A program made the translations under genes and the position numbers. A stretch of 64,000 nt of DNA from Cyclobacteriaceae bacterium (lineage in GTDB: Bacteria; Bacteroidota; Bacteroidia; Cytophagales; Cyclobacteriaceae), in NCBI GenBank assembly GCA_019638355.1, contig JAHBTY010000006.1, forward strand, positions 248,001-312,000, written 5' to 3'. Shown here one piece after another: positions 1 to 9,220 of this stretch. Positions within the stretch are counted from its first letter, which is position 1. The number at the start of each line of letters is the position of its first letter. The notes under the pieces are model-generated. The model was not told the DNA's origin. It saw only the letters and a list, made by a program, of their open reading frames with translations, and ran no database searches.

Positions 1-685
1 TTTGATATAATTTCCGGAAGGCATCGTATGGTATAATTACACTGTAATCGTTACTGGGTGTACCCAGAAAACTTTCACCTTCGCGCTTAGTTACGCCTAC
101 CACAGTAAACTTAAGGTTCTTGATTTTAACAGTAGAGCCAATGGGTGTATCCTGATTGGGAAACAGCGCTTTAGCTACCTCATACCCGATAATCACCACG
201 TTACGACCAGCCTCAATTTCATTGTTGGTCAGGTAGCGGCCATTTTCAATATTGATTTCAAAAATTTTATCGTAATCCAGATCTGCACCTTTCAATGTTA
301 TCTGGCTTACACCGCTATTACCGCTTTTAACAGTAATGCCACCTACATCAGCAAAGATGGAAACTGTTTGAGCTGTTTTTAAGTTGGCTCTTAGAAATTT
401 ATACTCGGCATAACTTACATTGGGCCGCATTAAATACTCTTTCCACCAATCGCGGCCATTACCACCGGTAAAGGGCCATTTGCCCACGTAAATCACATCG
501 CTCCCTAAAAAGTTAAAGCTGTCGCGGATGTTTTTTTCCAACGAATCCACCAAAGTTAGTACAGCAATAATCGAAAAGATACCAATTGTTACTCCCAGCA
601 GTGAAAGTACTGTTCGTAAGATATTAGACTTGAGCGCTCGCCAGGCAAAGCCCAGGCTCTCGTAAATCAGGCGAATTGTTAGCAT
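1..685 (-). CDS. ABC transporter permease, MacB/FtsX type (partial)
   Basis: About 228 codons from an ATG at 685; the gene runs off the left edge of the window, so its C-terminal half is missing. The N-terminus (MLTIRLIYESLGFAWRALKS) leads into a hydrophobic helix with the LRTVLSLLGVTIGI signature of MacB-type permeases, where the first membrane helix follows a short cytosolic stretch. Next comes the large periplasmic MacB_PCD-like domain (DVIYVGKWPF, NVSYAEYKFLRANL, GRYLTNNEIEAGRNVVIIG). Such permeases work with an ATPase partner in efflux, lipoprotein handling or cell-division signalling. The partner is not in the window, so the substrate cannot be told. Confidence 0.85.
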   Translation of the reverse strand, partial: MLTIRLIYESLGFAWRALKSNILRTVLSLLGVTIGIFSIIAVLTLVDSLEKNIRDSFNFLGSDVIYVGKWPFTGGNGRDWWKEYLMRPNVSYAEYKFLRANLKTAQTVSIFADVGGITVKSGNSGVSQITLKGADLDYDKIFEINIENGRYLTNNEIEAGRNVVIIGYEVAKALFPNQDTPIGSTVKIKNLKFTVVGVTKREGESFLGTPSNDYSVIIPYDAFRKLYQ

Positions 686-1019
686 GTGGGTTTAACGGGA
701 TAAAACCATTTTGAGGTTGCAAGAAACGTGGATTTTCGCGTAATCAAATCGCAAAATGAACCTTTGTGTGGTTAAAACTGCAACCGATTATTGAAAAATC
801 TGACCATCAGACGCTCATAACCATCATTTTGTTTCTAAAAACCTTGAAGGAAATTTCCATTTCGGGTAGTTCATACCCTATTTTTGCGACCTTATTTAAA
901 AGTATCCCGAAACTGGGATTTAAAGCCCGTAAGCTTATGAAATGGCCCGCCACATCTGGTACACCTACTAATGTTCAATTGGCCGTTCCATCTGACCTAA
1001 TCAAAATAAAAATCAGCAC
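686..1019. other. Intergenic region between divergent permease and queA; possible queA promoter
   Basis: This 334-bp stretch separates two divergent genes. TATTTTTG at 879-886 matches the Bacteroidota -7 consensus TAnnTTTG perfectly and lies about 135 bp before queA, but I see no convincing -33 TTTG at the usual 19-20 bp spacing. A short hairpin (ATCCC, 6-nt loop, GGGAT) lies near 904-919. An 85-codon open frame (766-1023) overlaps the queA start by 4 bp but resembles no family I know and looks like non-coding composition. Confidence 0.3.
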
Positions 1020-2066
1020 ATGAAATTATCAGAATTTAAATTCGACATTCCCAACAGTTTAATTGCTTCGCATCCGGCCGAAAATCGCGATGAGGCGCGC
1101 ATGATGGTACTAAACCGTGCTACTGGAAAAATTGAACACAAAGTTTTTAAAGACATTGTTAACTACTTTGAAGAAGGCGATGTAATGGTGGGTAACGATA
1201 CGATGGTATTTCCGGCCCGCCTTTATGGGCGCAAAGAAAAGACCGGAGCAAAAATTGAAGTATTCTTATTGCGCGAACTTAATGCTGAAATGCATCTGTG
1301 GGATGTGCTGGTGGACCCGGCTCGTAAAATAAGAGTAGGTAACAAACTTTATTTTGGCGATGGTGATTTAGTTGCTGAAGTAATTGATAATACTACTTCG
1401 CGCGGAAGAACCATCCGGTTTTTATTTGATGGTGATTCGGCAGCCTTTGATAAAGTAGTAGAAACACTGGGCGAAACCCCACTGCCTAAATACATTAAGC
1501 GCAAGGTGGAGCCAGCCGATAAAGAAAGATTCCAAACCATTTTTGCAAAAAACAAAGGCGCGGTTTCAGCACCAACAGCTGGAATGCACTTTACTAAACA
1601 ATTGGTAAAACGCTTGCAGATTAAAGGGGTGGATATGTCGTTCATCACCTTGCACATTGGGTTAGGAACATTCCGTGCTGTTGATGTTGAGGATCTTACC
1701 AAGCACAAAATGGACTCAGAGAATTTTATTGTTGGCCCTGAAGTGGTGAAGACTGTAAACCGCGCATTAGACGAAAAGAAAAAAGTTTGTGCCATTGGCA
1801 CCACCACCATGCGCGCATTGGAGACTGCCGTATCGGCAACCAATCGCTTGAAGGAACGCGAAGGCTGGACCGATAAATTTATTTTTCCACCCTACGACTT
1901 TAAGATTTGTAGTGCTATGGTCACCAACTTCCACCAACCGGAGTCCACCTTATTAATGATGGCTTGTGCATTTGGCGGGTTTGAGCTGGTGATGAAAGCT
2001 TATGAAACCGCCAAAAAAGAAAAGTATAAGTTTCTTACTTATGGCGATGCCATGCTAATAATCTGA
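1020..2066 (+). CDS. queA: S-adenosylmethionine:tRNA ribosyltransferase-isomerase QueA
   Basis: QueA transfers and isomerises the ribosyl group of S-adenosylmethionine onto 7-aminomethyl-7-deazaguanine in tRNA, giving epoxyqueuosine at wobble position 34 of the GUN-anticodon tRNAs. The 348-residue length is typical. Family landmarks are all present: the N-terminal [20 protein letters not shown], the APTAGMHFT motif near residue 185, the [10 protein letters not shown] motif, and the C-terminal [13 protein letters not shown]. The start at 1020 gives the standard [12 protein letters not shown]-terminus. The last 32 bp overlap the 3' end of the convergent membrane-protein gene. No other queuosine gene is nearby. 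Confidence 0.97.
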   Translation: MKLSEFKFDIPNSLIASHPAENRDEARMMVLNRATGKIEHKVFKDIVNYFEEGDVMVGNDTMVFPARLYGRKEKTGAKIEVFLLRELNAEMHLWDVLVDPARKIRVGNKLYFGDGDLVAEVIDNTTSRGRTIRFLFDGDSAAFDKVVETLGETPLPKYIKRKVEPADKERFQTIFAKNKGAVSAPTAGMHFTKQLVKRLQIKGVDMSFITLHIGLGTFRAVDVEDLTKHKMDSENFIVGPEVVKTVNRALDEKKKVCAIGTTTMRALETAVSATNRLKEREGWTDKFIFPPYDFKICSAMVTNFHQPESTLLMMACAFGGFELVMKAYETAKKEKYKFLTYGDAMLII

Positions 2067-3291
2067 TCTTCCCAATTAGCGGATTTCCATACGAAATAAG
2101 AAATACAAAGAAAGGTAAGAACCCAACCCGGTATCGTGACAGCGTACCGAGGTTGGGTGAACTTATTGCCATCAACACACACTCCAATAGTACATATACA
2201 ACAACTGCCATAATCACAAGACCATCGGTTGTTTTCCACGTTTTACGGAAGCAGGCACTAATACATAGAACTGCTAACACAAGATTTTCAAGTGCTGCCA
2301 TTATGCTGGTAAGTCCATTGGCTTCACCCAACCATGGCCGAAAAAATCCGGATATAATTGCCAGGGGTGTGTTCATAACAATACTCCACCACGTTGGTTG
2401 CAGGTTGTAAAAATGGATTAGACCTTCCGGTTTTGAAATTTTTACAAATGCCTGGTGGTTGGATATAATTACTTCCAGTAAGCGTTCGATGTAAAAGTTT
2501 GGATGCAGCCGGGTTGCCACAATTCCTATTATTGCAAACACCAAACCCCATGCAAGCGGCCAATATGTTTTTAGCAAAGCTATTTTTCTTCCAACAAGAA
2601 ATACAATAAGTGTTGTAAGTATTGAAACTAAAAACAAAGCTGTCCAGTAGTACTTCAAATTCCATGCAACCCAACCAGCAACCACACACAAGATCACCTG
2701 TAATACTGTTACCTTACCTCCGTTAATAAATCTTGTAAAGACCGCACTTATCACCAATATGCCGGCCAACGCTAACGTTTCCTTCACTAAACCAGAACTC
2801 CAGAAAACAACAGAAGGAAAAAATAAAAACGATAAAGCAGCTGCAAATTTGGCATGTTCAAAATAGGTGCAGATGGTTTTAAAAAGATACCAGGATGCTC
2901 CAAATGCAAGGGTAGCCATGTACATAGCGCAGGCCCAATAATTATCACCACTTATCAGGGCGAAAAAACTGATACACTTCACCAGAAAAAGCGATCGTTC
3001 CTGGGCATAAAATAAAGTCTGAACAACCTCCGGATCGGGTTGATTGGTGAATAATACTTGCAAGTAGGTAATCAAATTATCCCGAGCCACTGCCGAAAGT
3101 TTAGTGGCGTCTTCAAAAAAATGCCAGGTATCGTTGGCAGTGTAGTAGTATTTATAAATGAGACCAAGTGACACGCTCATCGATATACGAAAAAGCCACG
3201 CTAACCAGTATAATTCCTTATCAGCTTTATCAATTTCTTTTGAGAAATAATAGAGCAGGCCCATCAACATCAACACATGCAGCACAATCAT
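2035..3291 (-). CDS. Uncharacterised polytopic membrane protein
   Basis: A 418-residue protein with about ten hydrophobic segments, beginning at the extreme N-terminus ([16 protein letters not shown]) and ending in a basic tail (AWHRHK). The loop after the second helix has [14 protein letters not shown], a DTWHF signature reminiscent of the first periplasmic loop of polyprenyl-linked sugar polymerases or transferases, but I cannot assign a family. The ATG at 3291 overlaps the stop of the upstream DUF2851 gene by 4 bp (ATGA type), so the two are probably translationally coupled. The last 32 bp overlap queA tail to tail. Confidence 0.75.
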   Translation of the reverse strand: MIVLHVLMLMGLLYYFSKEIDKADKELYWLAWLFRISMSVSLGLIYKYYYTANDTWHFFEDATKLSAVARDNLITYLQVLFTNQPDPEVVQTLFYAQERSLFLVKCISFFALISGDNYWACAMYMATLAFGASWYLFKTICTYFEHAKFAAALSFLFFPSVVFWSSGLVKETLALAGILVISAVFTRFINGGKVTVLQVILCVVAGWVAWNLKYYWTALFLVSILTTLIVFLVGRKIALLKTYWPLAWGLVFAIIGIVATRLHPNFYIERLLEVIISNHQAFVKISKPEGLIHFYNLQPTWWSIVMNTPLAIISGFFRPWLGEANGLTSIMAALENLVLAVLCISACFRKTWKTTDGLVIMAVVVYVLLECVLMAISSPNLGTLSRYRVGFLPFFVFLISYGNPLIGKIRLLAWHRHK

Positions 3292-4571
3292 ACCGTTGGC
3301 TTAAGGATTGATGAACCAATGGTGCAATTGAGACACGCCCTGCGTTGACAAAAATTATTATGCAGTTCTATCAATCCTTGTGTTTCAAAAGCATTAGTAG
3401 CGGTGTACCCCAATTGTTGCCACAAACGAATGATTTTATTTTTCTCAGCTGTTGCCTGTTGCAAAAAATTAACAGCCCGATCCACATAGCTCCAATCATC
3501 GCGCGATTGACCATAAGCAATTAAAAGTGGAATAACTGTATTGATTAAAATCACGTCCCGGCTGTCGGCCCCTAGCTCCGGTACTGAGCCTGTGGCCCGT
3601 TTACCAAACCGGTAGTGTTGTTTCCAATACGATGAAGTTTGCACTTGAAATAGTTTCTGCAAATCATGATGGCTGTTGGTCGTAAGCAAGGTTGAAAAAA
3701 TATTATCGCTATTACCCAACAAGGCTGCAAACTGGGCAAGCCTGATGGTTGGAAAATTAGCCGGACGCAAGCGAAGGAATTTCCATTGCGAGGGATGCAA
3801 CTGTCCTTGAGATAGATTATACTTTTTATTCAGAAAAGTGAACTCGTTAAATAATTTGGTCAGGTATTCGTCTTTTGTTTTGGTTGTTAGAAAGCCTGCC
3901 TGGCCAAACAAAAGTGCTTCGGTCTGTTCTGTACTGGCTCTATGCTTTCGGATCAGTTTGTAGGGCAGCGACTTTGAAAGTTGAAGAAAGGGATCTTTGT
4001 TTACTTTGAAGCCAAAACCGGCAGCCAGTAATTGATAAGTAGTTTCTTCCCAATCGCCTTGGTTGGATTGAAGGAATTTCAATACCTGCTTAGATTTTTC
4101 TTCCAACCGAATCATAGCAGCTCTATCCACCATTGCCTGCTTGGTAACACTATCTACCGAAGGAAAAATTGCCTGGCATGGAACATGACCAACATTATTA
4201 ACCAGCTTCGTGTATGACTTCACTAACGCTTTATCTACACGATCTTTTAATTGCAGCGTAGGTAAGCGGGTTCCGCTAGCGCGGTAAACAGGTTTATTTT
4301 CCTCCCACACTACGTGCAGTACTACATTCTCATAAGCTGCATCGTCATTATGTTTGTGTTCGTACCAATCGGATGATTGAATGTGAATCTCTACACTTCC
4401 CACCCAACTTATCTGATCTACTTTAATTTTTACTTGCGAAAAATCAGGTCCTGCATCCGTATTCAGAATTCCCGGACTACTAATTGAAACCAACTCGCCC
4501 GTAGTGGTGACTAATTCCTTTTTATCAAAGTACTGAAACTGCCAGAGATAATGTAGGAAAGATTCAGTCAA
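3288..4571 (-). CDS. DUF2851 family protein
   Basis: 427 residues matching the Bacteroidota-specific DUF2851 family. The conserved N-terminus has LHYLWQFQYFDKKEL, the segment SPGILNTDAGPDFSQVKIKV, and GSVEIHIQSSDWYEHKH. No signal peptide is visible, so it is probably cytosolic. The C-terminus carries a small cysteine-rich patch (CQRRACLNC) that could bind a metal; that is inference. The biochemical function of the family is unknown to me. It sits between the small membrane protein and the polytopic membrane protein on the same strand and overlaps the latter by 4 bp. Confidence 0.88.
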   Translation of the reverse strand: MTESFLHYLWQFQYFDKKELVTTTGELVSISSPGILNTDAGPDFSQVKIKVDQISWVGSVEIHIQSSDWYEHKHNDDAAYENVVLHVVWEENKPVYRASGTRLPTLQLKDRVDKALVKSYTKLVNNVGHVPCQAIFPSVDSVTKQAMVDRAAMIRLEEKSKQVLKFLQSNQGDWEETTYQLLAAGFGFKVNKDPFLQLSKSLPYKLIRKHRASTEQTEALLFGQAGFLTTKTKDEYLTKLFNEFTFLNKKYNLSQGQLHPSQWKFLRLRPANFPTIRLAQFAALLGNSDNIFSTLLTTNSHHDLQKLFQVQTSSYWKQHYRFGKRATGSVPELGADSRDVILINTVIPLLIAYGQSRDDWSYVDRAVNFLQQATAEKNKIIRLWQQLGYTATNAFETQGLIELHNNFCQRRACLNCTIGSSILKPTV

Positions 4572-4614
4572 AATTTAAGTATTTAATTCTAACCAAAATA
4601 GAAATCAATCATCA

Positions 4615-4935
4615 CTAATCCAATCCGATGCTTGTCTGAATGAAAAATGCTACGAAAATTAATGTCTGGAGGATCAATACCAATTTCAACTTTTTGTAAT
4701 CCCTACGGTAAAAGCTTCGTAGTAACATCATTATAACTAAGAGAAAAATTATTGACCATACCAGTAAATTAATTAAGTATAATTGGGGGGATTGATAATA
4801 ATAAGGTACAGGTCCTTCGGTGCCAAAAGGATAGTCGCTTATATCCCCAAATAGCACTGTAAATACCTCAATGAAATTAATTGCAAAAAAGAATAAAGCT
4901 GATATCAATCCTAACAATCCAACAACGCGAATCAT
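4615..4935 (-). CDS. Small three-helix membrane protein, hypothetical
   Basis: 106 residues with three hydrophobic stretches: residues about 3-22, 53-72 (LINLLVWSIIFLLVIMMLL) and 84-102. A tyrosine-rich polar loop (GPVPYYYQSPQLY) lies between the first and second. It starts 1 bp after the end of pyrF and is therefore almost certainly in the same transcript. No family recognised. Hydrophobicity pattern and tight spacing are the grounds for calling it a gene. Confidence 0.7.
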   Translation of the reverse strand: MIRVVGLLGLISALFFFAINFIEVFTVLFGDISDYPFGTEGPVPYYYQSPQLYLINLLVWSIIFLLVIMMLLRSFYRRDYKKLKLVLILQTLIFVAFFIQTSIGLD

Positions 4936-4936
4936 A

Positions 4937-5755
4937 TTACCTGATAAACTTATCGAGATACTCGCTCATTTCCAGCTGAACTTTCTTCGCTTCGGTTCGG
5001 GCTGCCTCAGCAAAATCTTCTTTAGAGGATGCGTATATAATAGCACGCGAAGAATTTACGATCAACCCACATTGCAAATTCATTCCGGCTTTGGAAACGG
5101 ATTCCAGATCGCCACCTTGTGCCCCTACACCGGGCACGAGTAAAAAATGATCGGGTGCAAGCGCTCGGATAATTCCAACCTTATCGGCTTTGGTTGCGCC
5201 TACTACATACATCATTTGATCGGCAGAAGCCCAACGCTGCGAAGCCATAATCACTTCTTCATACACAAACCGGCCACCGCGTGTTTCAAGTTGTTGTACA
5301 TCTACACTGCCAGGGTTTGAGGTATGCACTAATAAAATCACCCATTTGCCAGAAAAGTTTAGAAATGGCTTTACGGAATCTTCGCCCATATAAGGTGCAA
5401 CCGTAAGCGCATCGAAGTTCATCTTTTCAAAAAAAGCCTTTGCATACAAAGCAGAAGTATTTCCTATATCGCCACGCTTGGCATCGGCAATGGTGAAGCA
5501 ATCTTTCGGAATATAGGCTAATGTTTTTTGCAACGTCTGCCAACCCGTTGCACCCAATGCTTCATAGAATGCTGTATTAGGTTTGTACGCCACACAAAAA
5601 TCTTTGGTGGCATCAATAATTTGTTTGTTGAACTCAAAAACCGGATCAGGAAGTGATAATAAATGCTTGGGAATTTTTGTGATGTCGGTATCCAACCCCA
5701 CACACAGGTACGATTTCTTTTTCTGGATTTGTTCGAATAGCTCGGCTCGGTTCAC
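4937..5755 (-). CDS. pyrF: Orotidine 5'-phosphate decarboxylase
   Basis: Catalyses the last step of UMP synthesis, decarboxylating orotidine 5'-phosphate. The 272-residue length is that of the longer type 2 OMP decarboxylases. The catalytic motif [11 protein letters not shown] lies near residue 90, preceded by [16 protein letters not shown] (substrate Lys region) and followed by [11 protein letters not shown] and [11 protein letters not shown] (phosphate-binding end of the barrel). The start is a GTG at 5755, giving [10 protein letters not shown]; no ATG in frame precedes it. It is followed after 1 bp by the small membrane protein. The other pyrimidine gene in this window, pyrD, is about 32 kb away. 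Confidence 0.96.
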   Translation of the reverse strand: MNRAELFEQIQKKKSYLCVGLDTDITKIPKHLLSLPDPVFEFNKQIIDATKDFCVAYKPNTAFYEALGATGWQTLQKTLAYIPKDCFTIADAKRGDIGNTSALYAKAFFEKMNFDALTVAPYMGEDSVKPFLNFSGKWVILLVHTSNPGSVDVQQLETRGGRFVYEEVIMASQRWASADQMMYVVGATKADKVGIIRALAPDHFLLVPGVGAQGGDLESVSKAGMNLQCGLIVNSSRAIIYASSKEDFAEAARTEAKKVQLEMSEYLDKFIR

Positions 5756-5800
5756 AGTGCTTCAATTTTGGTTTGAAATTAAACAATTGAAAAGGCACTG

Positions 5801-5831
5801 AAAAACAAAAAGGTCGCACAATGGCGACCTT
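5801..5831 (-). terminator. Rho-independent terminator downstream of the lolA-like gene
   Basis: Perfect 8-bp stem AAGGTCGC (5810-5817) and GCGACCTT (5824-5831) with a 6-nt loop. In minus-strand RNA it is followed by a U-rich run (complement of 5801-5810). It lies 20 bp after the lolA-like stop and ends the ftsK-lolA transcript, separating it from pyrF. Confidence 0.85.
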
Positions 5832-5851
5832 CATTAAGAACTTAATTTTTT

Positions 5852-6490
5852 CTACCTCAAATCAATCACTTCCACACCCGGATACTTTTTTACATCGAAC
5901 GTAAAGTAAGCATCATCTACTTTAACATTAGGTACAAATTTGGTAATGGTGTATTTGTAGCGATTACCGGAACGATCGAACATGGTCCAGCTTTGAATGC
6001 TCTTATCTTTCTTTGAAATCATCATTTTTATTTTGAAGTACTGGGCATCTTTCTTCTCCGGAACCAGATCAACTTCTTCGCACAGCACACCAGCTTCCGT
6101 TTTATCGGCTAAGTACAAGTATTTAAATCCCTTCTTGTACATATCGAAAATCTTGGTTGGGTTTACCTCATCTGAGTTTGGATCGAAATTATCGATGTTT
6201 ACTTCTTTCGCTGCGGGCAGGTATGTCCATACGGTGGTACCGTTATTAATAACTTCCTGGTCGTCCAGCAATAGCCGGAATTTATCGCCTTTAACGGTAA
6301 TCTTACCTTTAAACTCTTCTTTAACCCCCTCACTTTCATTAGTAAGCCCCGAAGTAAGGTTAGCTTCGAAAGCAGAAATGGCTTTGTATTTTTTACTCAT
6401 AGCCTCCAGTATTTCAAGGGCTTTGGGGTCGTACTGAGCTTGTGCCGTGCCTGCAACAAGCAAAAGAGTTGCGAAAAAGAGCTTTTTCAT
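5852..6490 (-). CDS. lolA: LolA-like outer-membrane lipoprotein carrier protein
   Basis: 212 residues with a classical signal peptide (MKKLFFATLLLVAGTAQAQ, cleavage after AQA), so it is periplasmic. The mature part matches the LolA/LolB fold: an early helix (ALEILEAMSKKYKAISAFEA), then successive strands with GKITVKGDKFRLLLDDQEVINNG, TVWTYLPAAKEV and DRSGNRYKYTITKF. LolA carries lipoproteins from the inner-membrane Lol ABC exporter to the outer membrane; Bacteroidota forms are short and often lie beside ftsK, as here. The gap to ftsK is 9 bp, so the pair is an operon. Confidence 0.88.
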   Translation of the reverse strand: MKKLFFATLLLVAGTAQAQYDPKALEILEAMSKKYKAISAFEANLTSGLTNESEGVKEEFKGKITVKGDKFRLLLDDQEVINNGTTVWTYLPAAKEVNIDNFDPNSDEVNPTKIFDMYKKGFKYLYLADKTEAGVLCEEVDLVPEKKDAQYFKIKMMISKKDKSIQSWTMFDRSGNRYKYTITKFVPNVKVDDAYFTFDVKKYPGVEVIDLR

Positions 6491-6499
6491 TATTAAAAG

Positions 6500-8956
6500 T
6501 TAGGATTGCGAATGTTTTTCTTTCAATTCATTCAATAATTGTTCCAAACTCATTGGGTCTTTAATCAAAACCTCACGGGCTTTGGAACCTTCAAATGGGC
6601 CTACAATTTTAGCGGCTTCCAACTGATCTATCAAACGTCCGGCCCGATTATATCCCAATTTTAGTTTGCGCTGAATCAACGAGGTGCTGCCTTGTTGATG
6701 GTTTACTATTACACGGGCTGCTTCTTCAAACAAAGCATCGCGTTCCGAAAGATCAACCGCAGCCGCACCGCCTTCATCCTCGCCTTCAAATTCGGGCAAC
6801 ATGTAAGCGGAATCGTATCCACGCTGCGAGCCAATGAAATCACAAATACGTTCAATCTCGGGTGTATCAACAAATGGACTTTGCAGGCGCACAATTTCTG
6901 AACCTGTTGAAAGCAACATATCGCCCTGGCCAATTAATTGATCGGCTCCACCCGTATCCAATATGGTGCGCGAGTCTATTTTTGAGGTAACACGGAACGA
7001 CAAACGAGCCGGAAAGTTTGCTTTGATAACGCCTGTAATTACGTTAACCGAAGGGCGTTGTGTAGCAACTACCAGGTGAATTCCAATAGCTCGGGCCAAT
7101 TGCGCAAGGCGTGCAATGGGTGTTTCCACTTCTTTGCCGGCTGTCATCATTAAATCGGCCAGCTCATCAATTACCAATACAATGTAAGGTAAAAACCGAT
7201 GGCCTTCTTTGGGGTTAAGCTTGCGCGAAACAAACTTGGCGTTGTACTCTTTAATGTTCTTTGCCCCCGCATCTTTCAGAATCTCGTAGCGATTCTCCAT
7301 TTCGATGCAAAGTGAGTTAAGGGTATAAACAACTTTTTTGGTATCGGTGATAATGGCTTCTTCGCTATTGGGAAGCTTAGCAAGGTAATGGCGTTCTATT
7401 TTACTGAAGAGCGACATCTCCACTTTCTTCGGATCGACCAATACAAATTTTAATTGCGATGGATGACGTTTGTATAAAAGTGAAGTGAGGATTACATTTA
7501 ACCCAACCGATTTACCTTGGCCCGTAGCACCGGCAACCAATATGTGTGGCATCTTGGTAAGATCAATTACCATCAACTCGTTTGAAATAGTTTTACCTAT
7601 GGCAATGGGTAGTTCACGATCGGTTTTCTGAAAACGTTCGGAGCCCAGCACCGAGCGGATGCTCACCATTTCGCGGTTTTTGTTTGGCACTTCAATACCA
7701 ATAGTACCCTTGCCGGGGATGGGGGCAATAATGCGAATACCCAAAGCGGCCAGGCTTAGGGCGATATCATCCTCGAGATTTTTAATACGCGAGATTTTAA
7801 TACCGGCATCGGGCACAATCTCATACAAGGTTACCGTAGGACCGATGGTAGCTTTTATACTTTGAATACCAATTTTGAAATTGGTGAGCGTATTAAGGAT
7901 GCGATCTTTATTCTGGTTAAGTTCTTCGGCTGTTACCTGAACTTTGCTTGGCTCATACTCATTCAATAACTCAAGCGGTGGTAGTTTGTAGTTACTCAGA
8001 TCAAGGGTGGGATCATACACACCCTGTGCTTCTACTAATTGTTCAGCCAGTTCTTCGGTATCGTCTTTGGTTTCTTCCACCGTAAACAATGGTTCATCTG
8101 ATTCAGGCTTTTCGGTTTTGGAGGTGGAGACCTCGAAGCTAACTTCATTGGTGGGTGATGCTTCTGCTGGTTGTGTAGAAACCAAAACCGGTTCAGGAAT
8201 TTCTTCTTCTGTTAATTTTTGATCGGGCCAGTTGTCGCGCTCATCGCTGTAGGCTGGAGTTTGTTCTGGTTCATCTGCAACGATGGCCTCGTTACCCATT
8301 GGTTTGGGGTCTTTTACCTGAAAAGCATTAATAGCGGTTATGTTGAAATAATAGATGATAAATATAAACAGCGACAAGGCGAGAATTAAAAATGTACCCC
8401 AGCCAAAAAGTCCTGTAGAAATTTTTGCCAGTTCAAATCCAAGTCCGCCACTTAAAAAACCAATTTCGGTAACACCGGAAATACTATGCGTAATGTAACC
8501 GAGCAACAAACTCAACCACAATCCGGCAAATACTGAAAGAATAAAAGCTGAGAAAATGGAAACCAATTCGCGTTTAAAAACAAGTTTGAAGCCCAGCAAA
8601 AACAAAAGCGGTGGTATAAAAAAAGCCGAGATACCAAGCCATTGGTGAATTAGAAAATGAGAAGTTATGGCCCCATACAATCCTAACCAATTATCAACTT
8701 CCTGGCCCGATTCGATTAGCGAGACATCAAAAAAAGCCAACACCACACTTTGGTCGGCCTTGCCGGTAAACAGATACGAAACGAACGCTACAAAAAAGTA
8801 AAGCGATGTTATAATCAGGAAAAAACCCAGTGCAAGAGCAAAACGAGGATCGTTAAAAAAAGCGAACGAAAACCGCGACTTGGATTTACTTGACTTCGAC
8901 TTCTTTTCTTTTTCGGGTTTCTTAAAAGTATTGGATTTGTAGGTGTTTTCAGCCAT
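6500..8956 (-). CDS. ftsK: DNA translocase FtsK/SpoIIIE
   Basis: Hexameric ATPase that pumps chromosomal DNA through the closing septum and activates dif resolution by XerC/XerD. 818 residues. A basic N-terminal tail is followed by four or five membrane helices (residues about 28-205), an acidic Pro/Glu/Thr-rich linker (about 215-330), then the motor. Walker A GATGQGKS is at 476-483, Walker B reads VLVIDEL, and ATQRPSVNVITG is the typical following motif. The C-terminal winged-helix gamma domain (RKLKLGYNRAGRLIDQLE) recognises KOPS-type sequences. Start ATG at 8956. Operon with the lolA-like gene. Confidence 0.97.
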   Translation of the reverse strand: MAENTYKSNTFKKPEKEKKSKSSKSKSRFSFAFFNDPRFALALGFFLIITSLYFFVAFVSYLFTGKADQSVVLAFFDVSLIESGQEVDNWLGLYGAITSHFLIHQWLGISAFFIPPLLFLLGFKLVFKRELVSIFSAFILSVFAGLWLSLLLGYITHSISGVTEIGFLSGGLGFELAKISTGLFGWGTFLILALSLFIFIIYYFNITAINAFQVKDPKPMGNEAIVADEPEQTPAYSDERDNWPDQKLTEEEIPEPVLVSTQPAEASPTNEVSFEVSTSKTEKPESDEPLFTVEETKDDTEELAEQLVEAQGVYDPTLDLSNYKLPPLELLNEYEPSKVQVTAEELNQNKDRILNTLTNFKIGIQSIKATIGPTVTLYEIVPDAGIKISRIKNLEDDIALSLAALGIRIIAPIPGKGTIGIEVPNKNREMVSIRSVLGSERFQKTDRELPIAIGKTISNELMVIDLTKMPHILVAGATGQGKSVGLNVILTSLLYKRHPSQLKFVLVDPKKVEMSLFSKIERHYLAKLPNSEEAIITDTKKVVYTLNSLCIEMENRYEILKDAGAKNIKEYNAKFVSRKLNPKEGHRFLPYIVLVIDELADLMMTAGKEVETPIARLAQLARAIGIHLVVATQRPSVNVITGVIKANFPARLSFRVTSKIDSRTILDTGGADQLIGQGDMLLSTGSEIVRLQSPFVDTPEIERICDFIGSQRGYDSAYMLPEFEGEDEGGAAAVDLSERDALFEEAARVIVNHQQGSTSLIQRKLKLGYNRAGRLIDQLEAAKIVGPFEGSKAREVLIKDPMSLEQLLNELKEKHSQS

Positions 8957-8972
8957 CAGTTTAAAAAGTACT

Positions 8973-9003
8973 CAAAGCTAAGAAAAATGCGTAAAACCAT
9001 AAA
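8973..9003 (-). promoter_or_regulatory. Candidate promoter of ftsK-lolA
   Basis: On the minus strand TAGCTTTG (8980-8973) is a perfect match to the Bacteroidota -7 box TAnnTTTG. A -33-like TTTA lies 19 bp upstream (9003-9000), one base from TTTG. The expected transcript start would be about 10 nt before the ftsK ATG. Inferred from pattern only. Confidence 0.4.
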
Positions 9004-9168
9004 TTTCCTAATGAACAACAATATAAAAGGCTGAATTCAGTGCTTTACAATTCAAAGCAGCTTAAGTTGGTTTTCTTAAACTTTAAGGAAGTACAGCTTT
9101 ACAAGCCGCATCCTATGTTGAATCCAATAACCAGTTTGCGTTTTCGTATAGGCAAACTTAAGCGGTTA

Positions 9169-9197
9169 TTTAAAAAGAGATGGAAATATTAGATTTG
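9169..9197 (+). promoter_or_regulatory. Candidate promoter of the first sensor kinase gene
   Basis: TAGATTTG at 9190-9197 fits TAnnTTTG exactly and lies 23 bp before the kinase ATG. Upstream, TTTA (9169-9172) could be a weak -33 element at 17 bp spacing. The 264-bp region between ftsK and this kinase otherwise shows no gene. Confidence 0.4.
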
Positions 9198-9220
9198 ATG
9201 AGGGAACATAAATCACATCG

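Noticed and set aside
766..1023. 85-codon open frame overlapping the queA start by 4 bp (ATGA)
   Set aside because: No family resemblance, odd composition, and it covers the presumed queA promoter region; the overlap alone is not enough.
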